Source: Myxococcales bacterium
GTDB lineage: Bacteria > Myxococcota > Myxococcia > Myxococcales > Myxococcaceae
DNA: 48,279 nucleotides
Direction: 5' to 3'
Assembly (NCBI GenBank): GCA_020846875.1
Contig: JADLDB010000037.1
Span: 1-48,279, forward strand
Shown here: positions 41,528 to 48,279 of the stretch, in pieces
Position numbering within the stretch: position 1 is the first letter of the stretch
Layout: every line of letters starts with the position of its first letter
Notes under the pieces: model-generated
The model's input: the letters and a program-made list of their open reading frames with translations, nothing else
The model's database searches: none
Told to the model about the DNA's origin: nothing
Position numbers and translations under genes: made by a program

Positions 41528-42460
41528 ATGCGCCGGCTGCGCCGCAGCGTCATTCTCACGCTGACCTTGACGTTTGCGTCTTGGGTCACCTCCGCTGCCG
41601 CGGCCACGCCGGCGATGACCGGGCTCTACCGCGTCGGTGGGGTGGGGATCGTCGAGATCACGCTGGTCGATCAGCAGTTGATCGGCCGGCTGAAGGCCGC
41701 GGAGGAGTGTCCGGCCATCGCGCTGGACACGCCGGTGCTGCAGGGCTCCTTCGAGGGCAGCATCTTCGTGGGGCAGGTGACGGTGTGCCAGATGGGCGCC
41801 TCCTGCGTGGCGCAGAAGACGTACCCGTTCCTGGGCTTCTGGGTGGAGGAGCAGCTGGTCGGCTCGGTGCGGATCGATTCGGGGTGCTCGTCTCCGGCCG
41901 TCGATGCCCGCGCGCTCTTCGTCACCTCCGCCAGCGCGGAGGATCGCCAGAGGATCCTGGGGGACAAGGCCGGCCTTGCCGCGAACGTGGCGAAGAAGGG
42001 CGCCCGCACGGTGGAGAGCGCCATCGCCGAAGGCACGGGCCTGGTGAAGGAAGGCAGGTACAGCGAGGCGCTGGCGATCCTCCGCGAGGCGCAGGAGCAG
42101 GATCCCGACAACGTCTCGGTGCTGTACCTGACGGGCGTGGCGTACGCGAACTCGAGGCAGGCGAAGGCGTCGGTGGAGCCGTTCCGCCGCGCCGCGGAGC
42201 TCGCCCGGAGCCGCAGGCTGGCGCCCAGCCTGGTGGGAGAGATCCACTTCAACCTCGCCTGCGCGCTGGTCCATGAGAAGCGGAACAAGGAGGCGATCGC
42301 CGCCTTGAACGCCGGCTTCGACTACGCGGGCGAGGCGGGCTTCACCATCGACGATCTGATGAAGAACCCCGACCTCGGCCCCATCCGCCGCGACAAGGAC
42401 TTCCAGGCGCTGACTGCCCGCGTGCGCACCAGCAAGCCCAAGGGAAAGCCGCTGAGGTGA
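41528..42460 (+). CDS. Secreted TPR protein coupled to a Ser/Thr kinase
   Basis: 310 residues from the ATG at 41528. An in-frame extension to 41399 overlaps the 6S RNA and is rejected. The signal peptide (SVILTLTLTFASWVTSAAAA) indicates export. Residues ~30-130 form a beta-rich domain with four cysteines (EECPAIA, VCQMGASC, DSGCSSP). Residues ~175-290 are TPR-like (GLVKEGRYSEALAILREAQEQDPD, GEIHFNLACALVHEKRNKEAIAALNAGFDYA). Its TGA overlaps the GTG of the kinase gene (GTGA), so the two are made together. A role as extracytoplasmic partner of the kinase pathway is inference, since the kinase itself has no membrane helix. Confidence 0.9.
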   Translation: MRRLRRSVILTLTLTFASWVTSAAAATPAMTGLYRVGGVGIVEITLVDQQLIGRLKAAEECPAIALDTPVLQGSFEGSIFVGQVTVCQMGASCVAQKTYPFLGFWVEEQLVGSVRIDSGCSSPAVDARALFVTSASAEDRQRILGDKAGLAANVAKKGARTVESAIAEGTGLVKEGRYSEALAILREAQEQDPDNVSVLYLTGVAYANSRQAKASVEPFRRAAELARSRRLAPSLVGEIHFNLACALVHEKRNKEAIAALNAGFDYAGEAGFTIDDLMKNPDLGPIRRDKDFQALTARVRTSKPKGKPLR

Positions 42461-43365
42461 CCGGCCAGAAGATCGGCCGGTACGACGTCCTCCGGCCGCT
42501 GGGCAAGGGCGGCATGGCCGAGGTGTTCCGGGTTCGCGCCACCGCAGGCCCCTTTGCGGGCACCGAGTTCGCGCTCAAGCGGCTGTTGCCGTCGCTCCAG
42601 GAGGATCCCGAAGCGGTGAAGTTGTTCACCGCCGAGGCCGAGCTGTCCCGGCACCTGCATCACCCCAACATCGTCGAGGTCGTCGACGTCGGCCGCGAAG
42701 GCAAGTCGATCTACATGGTGATGGAGCTGATCGACGGCCGCGACGTGGGGCAGATCATCAAGCGCTGCCGCGCCCAGAAGGTCCAGTGGCCGGTGGACTT
42801 CGCGGTGTACTTGACGCGGGTGCTGCTCGAGGCGCTGGCCTACGCCCACTGGGCGAAGGATCCGCGCGGCCAGCCGCTGGGCGTCATCCACTGCGACGTG
42901 TCGCCGTCCAACTTCTTCGTCTCCCGCACCGGGCACCTCAAGCTGGGGGACTTCGGCGTGGCGCGCTCGCTGATCGTCGGCGGCTCGAAGGAGATCCTGG
43001 GCAAGCCGTACTACCTCTCACCCGAGGCCGTCGGCGGCACGTTGAGCCCGGGCGTCGATCTGTGGGCGGTGGCGGTGACGCTGTACGAGCTGCTCACCCT
43101 GCAGCGGCCCTTCCAGGGCAAGACGCCGGAAGAGGTCTTCCGGGCGATCCGCGCCTCCGAGTATGTGCCGCTCCGCGCGCTGCGCCCCGAGGTGCCCCGG
43201 CTGATCGAAGGCTTGGTGGCGCGCGCCTTCGACGTCGATCCCGAGCTGCGCTTCCGCACCGCCGAGGAGTTCATCGAGGGGCTGATGCCGCTGCTCGACG
43301 AGCGGGTGGGGACGGATCTGGCCGTCTCCTCGCTGGTCCGCGGGCTGTTCGGCGCGGCGGATTGA
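42457..43365 (+). CDS. Ser/Thr protein kinase with HCD instead of HRD (non-RD type)
   Basis: 302 residues, essentially a bare kinase domain with no membrane helix or sensor domain. The glycine loop is LGKGGMAEVFRV (residues ~16-27), the catalytic lysine is in FALKRLL (~41), the catalytic loop is HCDVSPSNFFV near 145, and GDFGVAR is near 165. The proton-acceptor Asp and the Mg-binding Asn and DFG remain, so activity is possible, but the HRD arginine that normally contacts the phosphorylated activation loop is Cys. The activation segment (SLIVGGSKEILGKPYYLSPEA) is short. The start is a GTG overlapping the upstream TPR gene's stop. The stop is two bases from the convergent cysteine desulfurase stop. 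Confidence 0.94.
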   Translation: MTGQKIGRYDVLRPLGKGGMAEVFRVRATAGPFAGTEFALKRLLPSLQEDPEAVKLFTAEAELSRHLHHPNIVEVVDVGREGKSIYMVMELIDGRDVGQIIKRCRAQKVQWPVDFAVYLTRVLLEALAYAHWAKDPRGQPLGVIHCDVSPSNFFVSRTGHLKLGDFGVARSLIVGGSKEILGKPYYLSPEAVGGTLSPGVDLWAVAVTLYELLTLQRPFQGKTPEEVFRAIRASEYVPLRALRPEVPRLIEGLVARAFDVDPELRFRTAEEFIEGLMPLLDERVGTDLAVSSLVRGLFGAAD

Positions 43366-43367
43366 CG

Positions 43368-44504
43368 TCACCCCTGTCGCGCGCGGGGCACGAGCCTCGC
43401 CAGCGCGTCCACCACCAGCGTCACCTCGGCGCCGGTGGAGCCTTCCCCCAGCGAGAAGCGCAGGGACTCCTGGGCCCCGGTGGAGGAGAGGCCCATGGCC
43501 TTCAGGACGTGCGAGGGGGCCAGCGAGCCCGACGCACACGCCGCCCCCGAGGAGACGCAGATGCCTTCGAGATCGAGCGCGATCAGCAGCGCCTCGCCGT
43601 CCACGTCCGGGAAGCGCAGGTTGGAGGTGTTCGCCACGCGCGGCGCGCCGGCGCCGTTCACCGCCGTGCCGGGGAGCCGCGCCAGCACCTCCTGCTCGAA
43701 GCGATCCCGCAGGGCCGCTACGTCTACCGCGTACGCCTCCTGGCGGTCCACCGCGTGCTCCAGGGCCAGCGCCAGCGCCTCGGCCAGGGCCGTGCCAGGC
43801 GTGCCGCCGCGCCGCCCGTCCTCCTGGTGGCCGGGGATCAAGGCCGACACGGGCACGCCGCGCCGGTTGATCAGCGCGCCCACCCCCGCGGGCCCGCCCA
43901 GCTTGTGCGCTGAGAAGCTGAAGAGATCGGCCGGGCACTCGCGCAGGGTGGCGGGCACCTTCCCCAGGGCCTGCACCGCGTCGCAGTGGAAGACGATGCC
44001 GCGCGCCTGGCAGGCGCGGGCGACTTCGGGCGCGGGCTGGATCACCCCGGTCTCGTTGTTCACCCACATCAGGCTGCAGAGCGCGGTGTCCGGGGTGAGC
44101 TGGGGCGTCACCTGCGCGAGGTCCACCCGCCCGTCCGGGCCGCAGGGCACCCGCACCACCGTCGCCCCGTCGCGCTCCAGTTGCGCCACCGCGCCCAGCA
44201 CGCAGGGGTGCTCGATGGCGGAGGTCACCACCTTCGTCCTGGAGGGATCCTTCCGCGCGCGGAACCCGCCCAGCACCGCCAGCGCGGCCGCCTCGCTGCC
44301 CGAGCCGGTGAAGAGGACTTCCCGGGGGAGGGCGCCCAGCCGGCGCGCCACCGCTTCCCGCGCCGCGTCGAGCCGCTTGCGCGACGTCCTCCCCGCCTGG
44401 TGCACGCTGGAGGGGTTGCCCCAGGTCTCGGCGAAGGCCTTCGCCAGGTGCGCGGCCACCGCGGGCAGGAGGGGCGCGCCGGCGTTGAAGTCCCAGGAGA
44501 TCAC
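43368..44504 (-). CDS. Cysteine desulfurase (NifS/IscS type)
   Basis: 378 residues from a GTG at 44504 that overlaps the stop of the DHH gene (GTGA). The enzyme is PLP-dependent and takes sulfur from cysteine as a persulfide. The PLP lysine is in FSFSAHKLGGPAGVG (~residue 200). HCDAVQALGK binds the cofactor. The sulfur-carrying loop SSGAACASGSLAPSHVLKAMG (Cys near 325) is of the group I NifS/IscS type. No iscU, iscR, suf or nif gene lies beside it. Members of this family can also supply selenium, and selC lies about 2 kb upstream on the same strand, so a role in selenium or tRNA sulfur supply is an open possibility. Confidence 0.94.
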   Translation of the reverse strand: MISWDFNAGAPLLPAVAAHLAKAFAETWGNPSSVHQAGRTSRKRLDAAREAVARRLGALPREVLFTGSGSEAAALAVLGGFRARKDPSRTKVVTSAIEHPCVLGAVAQLERDGATVVRVPCGPDGRVDLAQVTPQLTPDTALCSLMWVNNETGVIQPAPEVARACQARGIVFHCDAVQALGKVPATLRECPADLFSFSAHKLGGPAGVGALINRRGVPVSALIPGHQEDGRRGGTPGTALAEALALALEHAVDRQEAYAVDVAALRDRFEQEVLARLPGTAVNGAGAPRVANTSNLRFPDVDGEALLIALDLEGICVSSGAACASGSLAPSHVLKAMGLSSTGAQESLRFSLGEGSTGAEVTLVVDALARLVPRARQG

Positions 44505-45568
44505 GCCTCGTCGGAGAGCAGCGACGCGCCGCGCTCGCCCTCGACGCCGAAGGCCTCTTTGAAGCGCTTGACCACGTCGCGGCGCAGCGCCTCGCGCTGG
44601 GCCTTGCGCCCGGTGAGCGGCAGCCGCGCGCCGGCCATCGAGCCGTGTCCGCCCGCCGAGCCGCCGAAGTCCGCGCAGGCCTCGCGGATCAGCCGCCCCG
44701 CGTTCTTCCGGCGATCGCGCATTCGCAGGCTCAGGTAGAGCTGGCTGCGGAAGCTGCCGAGGGCGAGCGACCAGCTCACCCCGTCGAGGAAGGACAGCCG
44801 CTCTGAGATCTCGGGCACCATGTCCGGTGTGTAGATCTCGCCCAGGTCCGTCACCACCCCGGAGGAGTACACCCGCGCCTGCTCGATGGCCTGGTGGTAC
44901 AGCCGGAAGTAGCGCATCGGCAGCGTGGGGCGCTCGATGGCCGCCAGGCTGCGGCGATCGATGCGGGGGAACAGCCACAGGTACGACTCCACGTCCGGCG
45001 CGACCGTCTGCCGCTCGAGGTCGCGCGTGTCGGCCTTGATCCCGTAGTACAGCGCGGTGGCCAGCTCCGGCGACGGCTCGATCTTCGCGGCCCGCAGGTA
45101 CTCCACCAGCATGGTGGAGGTGGCTCCGAAGACCCCGCCCACGTCGGCGAAGACGTTGTGGACCGCCCCTTCGCGGACCGGGTGGTGATCGATGACGATG
45201 TCGGCGATTCGCTGATCGAAGAGCGCGTGGTTCTTCACGTCCTGCTGGGTGTCGACCAACGCCAGCAGATCGTAGTCGTCCAGGGACACCTCGGAGATGG
45301 GCGTCACCGGGACGCCCAGCGCCTTGACGAAGGCCAGGTTTTCCGCGCGGCCGATGATCCCCCCGTAGGCGACCTCGGCCCGCACCCCCAGCCGCTGCTC
45401 GAGGAGGGTGGCCAGCGCCCAGGCCGAAGCCAGCGAGTCCGGATCGGGGTTGTCGTGGGGCAGCACCAGGGCTCGCGTGCGCTTCTTGAACAGCTTGCCC
45501 AACCGCTCCACCTTGTCGCGCGCCGTCAGGCTGGCGACCTCCAACGAGCTGGTGGCGGCGGTCGGCAC
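44501..45568 (-). CDS. DHH-family phosphoesterase (NrnA/RecJ-like)
   Basis: 355 residues from a GTG at 45568. DHH motifs: LVLPHDNPDPDSLASAWAL (~residues 35-53), LALVDTQQ (~103-110) and IVIDHHPV (~124-131). The C-terminal DHHA1-like region ends in GGSAGGHGSMAGARLP. Family members hydrolyse short oligonucleotides, pAp or cyclic dinucleotides with Mn2+. The N-terminal ~20 residues are an extra segment. It begins 15 bases after the Fic-like gene's stop and overlaps the cysteine desulfurase start by four bases, so the three genes form an operon. Substrate cannot be chosen from sequence. Confidence 0.92.
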   Translation of the reverse strand: MPTAATSSLEVASLTARDKVERLGKLFKKRTRALVLPHDNPDPDSLASAWALATLLEQRLGVRAEVAYGGIIGRAENLAFVKALGVPVTPISEVSLDDYDLLALVDTQQDVKNHALFDQRIADIVIDHHPVREGAVHNVFADVGGVFGATSTMLVEYLRAAKIEPSPELATALYYGIKADTRDLERQTVAPDVESYLWLFPRIDRRSLAAIERPTLPMRYFRLYHQAIEQARVYSSGVVTDLGEIYTPDMVPEISERLSFLDGVSWSLALGSFRSQLYLSLRMRDRRKNAGRLIREACADFGGSAGGHGSMAGARLPLTGRKAQREALRRDVVKRFKEAFGVEGERGASLLSDEA

Positions 45569-45583
45569 GGGAGGCCCAGGAGG

Positions 45584-46441
45584 TCAGCGGTAGAAGCGAC
45601 TCAAGTCGCGGAAGTACTTGAGGCCGTTCTCCAGCGAGTTGTCCATCGCGTCCATCATCAGGTTGCTGAAGCTGGTGAAGCTGGAGCGGAAGGACTCGAA
45701 GTACTTGGCGCGATCGACGGAGACGATCACCGAGGGGAGGAAGCCGTTGCGCAAGAGCAGGAAGTTCCCCAGCATGCGCCCGACCTTCCCGCTGGTCTCG
45801 GTGAAGGGGAAGATCTGGATGAACTGGTGCTGCACCCGCCCCGCCTGGAGGATGGGGTGCAGCTCGCGGAACTCGGCCGACGCGGTCCAGTCGAGCAGCT
45901 TCTCGAGCAACGGCTGCACCTTCGCCGGCTGCGCGATCTCGTGCAGGTACGTCTTGTGGAGCGGAATGTCCTTGCGGAAGCCGGCCTTCTCGCGCTCCTT
46001 GGACAGCTCCTTCTCGGTGCGCTCCCGCCGCTCGGCCACCGCGCGCGCCGCCTGGGCCTCGGGGGTGTTCCCCGACAAGAGATCGTGCACCCGCCGCACG
46101 AAGGTCATGGTGATGGCCGCGTTCTTCTTCGCCGTCTTCGACTCCTCGCGGATGAAGTCCACCGCCGCCTTGTGGTTGCGGATCTCCCAGACGATCGGCA
46201 ACAGCGACGCCTCGGCTACCACCGCGCCCGGGTGGAGCGCCGCCGTCAGCTCCTGCGGGCTGTAGATCGATCCCTCCAGCGCGCAGTCGTGGTGCACCCA
46301 GGCCATCTCGAAGCGATCGAGGTAGTCCTGCACCTCTGGCCGCCGCTGGGTCAGGAACTTCTTGAGCGCCTTGGTCTTCTCTTCAATCGCCTGGAACCGC
46401 TCTTTCGTCACGGCGCGGGAAGATAGCGGTTCCACGCTCAT
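45584..46441 (-). CDS. Fic-fold protein with degenerate active-site motif (probable pseudoenzyme)
   Basis: 285 residues from the ATG at 46441. The C-terminal half aligns by eye with Fic domains: QHQFIQIFPFTETSGKVGR (~205-224) stands where active Fic proteins have HPFxDGNGRxxR, followed by the usual helix and NGFLPSVIVSVDRAKYFESF. The catalytic His is Phe, and GNG-R is TSG-K. An N-terminal ALEGSIYSPQEL (~55) sits where Fic proteins carry the inhibitory S/TxxxE(G/N) helix, although the Ser is not in place. AMP transfer by the usual mechanism is therefore unlikely. The protein could bind nucleotides or partners, or catalyse something else. It heads an operon with the DHH and cysteine desulfurase genes, just after selC. 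Confidence 0.8.
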   Translation of the reverse strand: MSVEPLSSRAVTKERFQAIEEKTKALKKFLTQRRPEVQDYLDRFEMAWVHHDCALEGSIYSPQELTAALHPGAVVAEASLLPIVWEIRNHKAAVDFIREESKTAKKNAAITMTFVRRVHDLLSGNTPEAQAARAVAERRERTEKELSKEREKAGFRKDIPLHKTYLHEIAQPAKVQPLLEKLLDWTASAEFRELHPILQAGRVQHQFIQIFPFTETSGKVGRMLGNFLLLRNGFLPSVIVSVDRAKYFESFRSSFTSFSNLMMDAMDNSLENGLKYFRDLSRFYR

Positions 46442-46516
46442 CTGGCCATGGAAATGTGGCTAAATCCACGGAACGACAGGCAAAATTGACCATGGTAGTC
46501 AGGGGTGGGTGAAGGT

Positions 46517-46612
46517 CGGCGAAGCATGGGAATCGAACCCACCAACCGGCGCTCGCGCGCCAGCTCACTGGTTTTGAAGACCAGGCCGGTCACCAGACGC
46601 GGCCGCTTCGCC
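46517..46612 (-). tRNA. selC: tRNA-Sec (UCA), selenocysteine tRNA
   Basis: 96 nt on the minus strand. The 8-bp acceptor stem GGCGAAGC/GCUUCGCC and G discriminator are as expected for bacterial tRNA-Sec. The anticodon loop CUUCAAA has anticodon UCA, closed by CUGGU/ACCAG. A long variable arm (GCUGGCGC-GCGA-GCGCCGGU, 8 bp) and a T loop UUCGAUU follow. CCA is not encoded. The gene begins 29 bases after the stop of the zincin gene and may share its transcript, since no good promoter is visible between them. Confidence 0.95.
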
Positions 46613-46641
46613 GGCGTGGTGCCTAGCAGCGACGGGGCGTG

Positions 46642-47667
46642 TCAGTCGAGGCCGCGTTGGTACAGCTCGTCCTCGTCGAGGCCGAGGAGGTGGCCGACCT
46701 CGTGGAGGACGGTGATGCGGATCTCGTCGATCAGCTCCTCGCGGGTGTGGGCGAAGCGCTCGAGGTTGCGCTGGAAGAGGGTGATGCGGGCGGTGAGGTG
46801 GTGGGCGGCTTCCACCGGGCTGCGCTCGTCGACGGGCGTGCCGTGGAAGACGCCGAGGATGGTGGGCGACAGGCCTTCGTTGACGTCCTCGTCGCCGGGG
46901 ATCGGCTCCACCGTGAGGATCGCGTTTTCCAGCGCGGGCCGGGCGTGGGCGGGCAGCCGTTCGATGGCCTCGGCCACCGCGGCGTCGAAGTCCTCCGGGG
47001 ACAGGTGCACCGGCGGCGGGAAGGCCTGAGGATCGATCGCGCGGGCCTTCGCGAAGGCGGGCGCGGGATCCTTCCCCTTCCGCTCGGCGATCAGCGCCAG
47101 GTAGTGGAAAGCCCAGGCCTCGTCTGGGTGATCGCGGGTGAGTGACTCCAGCGCGCGCTGCGCCTCGTCGAGGCGGTTCAGCTCGAACAGCGCGAAGCCC
47201 CGCTCCAGGCGGGCCTCGGGGTGATCGGGATCGTCTTCCAGCACCTGGTCCAGGCAGGCGAGCGCGCCCTCGGAGTCGCCCAGTTGGTTGAGCGCCAGGC
47301 CGCGCAGGAGCGCCACCTCGGGCGCCAGCTCGGCGTCCCCCCGCGAGAGCGCGTGCGCCCGATCGAGCAACTCCAGCGCCTCCTCCAGGGCGTCGCGATC
47401 GTCCTGCGCCCAGCGAACGCGCACCTCCGCCGCCGAGAGCAGGTGCACGGGGTTTTGGGGCTCGCGCTCGATGAGATCATCGAAGGCCACCGCCGCCGCC
47501 TCCAGCTCGCCCAGCTCGGCCAGGGCGTGGGCCTTCAAGTCCAGGCCGCCGAGGGCCTGCGGATCGAGCTCCAGCGCCTTCTCGGCCCACTCCAGCGCGC
47601 CCTCCACGTCGTCGTCGGACCACGCCTCCTCGCCCCGGCGTAGGGCTTCGTCGACGGTGAGGGCCAT
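46642..47667 (-). CDS. TPR protein with C-terminal zincin-like metallopeptidase domain
   Basis: 341 residues from the ATG at 47667; no signal peptide, so cytoplasmic. Residues ~1-205 are TPR units (LRRGEEAWSDDDVEGALEWAEKAL, ALACLDQVLEDDPDHPEARLERG, AFHYLALIAERKGKDP). Residues ~220-341 match the minimal zincin family once called DUF1025: LENAILTVEPIPGDED, LGVFHGTP, RITLFQRNLE and the metal motif LHEVGHLLGLDEDEL near 318-332 with HExxH. The family is widespread but poorly characterised. The TPR fusion suggests recruitment to a partner protein. It diverges from the response regulator and is followed by selC. Confidence 0.92.
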   Translation of the reverse strand: MALTVDEALRRGEEAWSDDDVEGALEWAEKALELDPQALGGLDLKAHALAELGELEAAAVAFDDLIEREPQNPVHLLSAAEVRVRWAQDDRDALEEALELLDRAHALSRGDAELAPEVALLRGLALNQLGDSEGALACLDQVLEDDPDHPEARLERGFALFELNRLDEAQRALESLTRDHPDEAWAFHYLALIAERKGKDPAPAFAKARAIDPQAFPPPVHLSPEDFDAAVAEAIERLPAHARPALENAILTVEPIPGDEDVNEGLSPTILGVFHGTPVDERSPVEAAHHLTARITLFQRNLERFAHTREELIDEIRITVLHEVGHLLGLDEDELYQRGLD

Positions 47668-47728
47668 GCCCGGTGTTTGGGAGCGGCGCTCGCGAAAGTC
47701 AACGGCTCGTGCTACTTGCTTCGGACCT

Positions 47729-48160
47729 ATGGCGCCGACGGAACAGGGCAGGCCCGTCATCAGCGTGATGGTCGTCGACGACGACGAGGCCACGCTGAAC
47801 CTCCTCGGCACCTTCCTGCGCCGCAACGGCTACCGGGTGATCACCGCCACCAACCCGGTCAAGGCGCTGGAGCTGCTCCAGCACGAAGACGTGCGCCTGG
47901 TGATCACCGATCTGATGATGCCGCACGTCGACGGGATCTCCTTCACCCAGCAGGTCCACCAGATCCCCCGCCACCGGGACGTGCCGGTGATCATGATCAC
48001 CGCCTTCGGCAGCGACGAGGTGTCCGACAAGGGCATGCGCCGCGGCGTGGCGATGACGCTGGCCAAGCCGCTCGAGCTCTCCAAGCTGCTCGACCTGGTC
48101 GGCTTCGCCACCGCGGAGCCGCCGCCGAAGAAGGACGCCCAGAAGCCCGAGACGGACTGA
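47729..48160 (+). CDS. Single-domain response regulator (CheY-like receiver)
   Basis: 143 residues from the ATG at 47729. The receiver fold is complete: acidic pair in VMVVDDDEATL (~14-20), phospho-acceptor Asp near 61 in LVITDLMMPHVDG, the Thr switch in VIMITAFG and the conserved Lys in LAKPLEL. After ~residue 128 a short Pro/Lys tail (EPPPKKDAQKPETD) replaces any output domain. It would receive phosphate from a histidine kinase encoded elsewhere and act through protein contacts. No kinase gene is next to it in the window. Confidence 0.93.
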   Translation: MAPTEQGRPVISVMVVDDDEATLNLLGTFLRRNGYRVITATNPVKALELLQHEDVRLVITDLMMPHVDGISFTQQVHQIPRHRDVPVIMITAFGSDEVSDKGMRRGVAMTLAKPLELSKLLDLVGFATAEPPPKKDAQKPETD

Positions 48161-48198
48161 AGACCAGTCGGAGAATTAGGCCGACGCAGGCTGGCGGA

Positions 48199-48279
48199 TC
48201 AGCGCGGGCTGGCGACGCGCGCGAAGATGGCGCGTGAGGCGGAGAGGGACGGCGACAGGTTGCGGACGACTCTGGCCGA
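48199..48279 (-). CDS. Possible C-terminal end of a gene entering from the right (27 codons)
   Basis: The minus strand is open from the window edge to a TGA at 48201-48199 and would encode a tail ending SASRAIFARVASPR. Length is too short to judge, and the plus strand is also open from an ATG near 48225, so this is a weak call. Confidence 0.25.
   Translation of the reverse strand, partial: SARVVRNLSPSLSASRAIFARVASPR

Noticed and set aside
1-48279. CRISPR arrays, insertion sequences, prophage or integrase genes, attachment sites at the two tRNAs
   Set aside because: No direct-repeat/spacer arrays, transposase or integrase motifs were seen, and no integrase lies beside either tRNA gene.
48225-48279. 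Plus-strand ATG near 48225 opening a frame to the window edge
   Set aside because: Only about 18 codons are visible, there is no clear ribosome-binding site, and the minus strand is equally open; it cannot be judged.

Overview
The window is very GC-rich DNA. Its gene content points to a myxobacterium or close relative (phylum Myxococcota, formerly Deltaproteobacteria). The signs are Hanks-type Ser/Thr kinases with the HRDVSPxN catalytic loop, many large cysteine- and Asp/Ala/Gly-rich lipoproteins, an IgGFc-binding-domain lipoprotein, MopE-type metal-binding repeats, an AgmX/PglI-like C-terminal domain, and frequent GTG starts with 4-nt stop/start overlaps. No phage, transposon, integron or CRISPR was seen, so this looks like a chromosomal core/accessory mosaic. 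No stretch over 300 bases lacks a gene or RNA.

Region 1 (1-15404, all minus strand) is a cell-envelope cluster. Transcription order: a TPR/coiled-coil membrane protein, a lipoprotein with five MopE repeats, a 2874-residue lipoprotein, an outer-membrane barrel-OmpA protein, and a transmembrane Ser/Thr kinase that runs off the left edge. The giant lipoprotein has 18 IPT/TIG repeats in two blocks, an unnamed four-fold repeat between them, and about 14 FG-GAP/VCBS units. Two of the four junctions overlap by 4 nt, suggesting a co-expressed surface structure.

Region 2 (15481-24082) holds a small secreted protein, a MoxR-type AAA ATPase without its usual VWA partner, a one-helix small membrane protein, two large surface lipoproteins (BNR/sialidase-like and IgGFc-binding-like), a SpoIID/LytB-domain protein and tRNA-Cys with a good sigma70-type promoter.

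Region 3 (24162-36313) carries an acyl-CoA dehydrogenase; a minus-strand set of a UshA-type 5'-nucleotidase lipoprotein, a coupled lipoprotein and an outer-membrane barrel; a Nudix hydrolase; an OPA-family transporter; an unrecognised two-helix membrane protein; and a HAD-family protein.

Region 4 (36361-41527) is the pyruvate dehydrogenase operon pdhA-pdhB-pdhC followed by an AgmX/PglI-like lipoprotein. Convergent to it is 5-formyltetrahydrofolate cyclo-ligase, preceded on its own strand by a structure I interpret as 6S RNA (ssrS). The 3' arm of the 6S closing stem contains the cyclo-ligase GTG start codon.

Region 5 (41528-48279) has a secreted TPR protein coupled to a kinase whose HRD motif reads HCD. 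A minus-strand series follows: TPR-zincin protease, selenocysteine tRNA (selC), a Fic-fold protein with a destroyed active-site motif, a DHH phosphoesterase and a NifS/IscS-type cysteine desulfurase. A single-domain response regulator diverges at the right edge. The most interesting points are the surface cluster with its unnamed repeat, selC beside the Fic-like pseudoenzyme and cysteine desulfurase, the 6S RNA overlap, and the HCD kinase.
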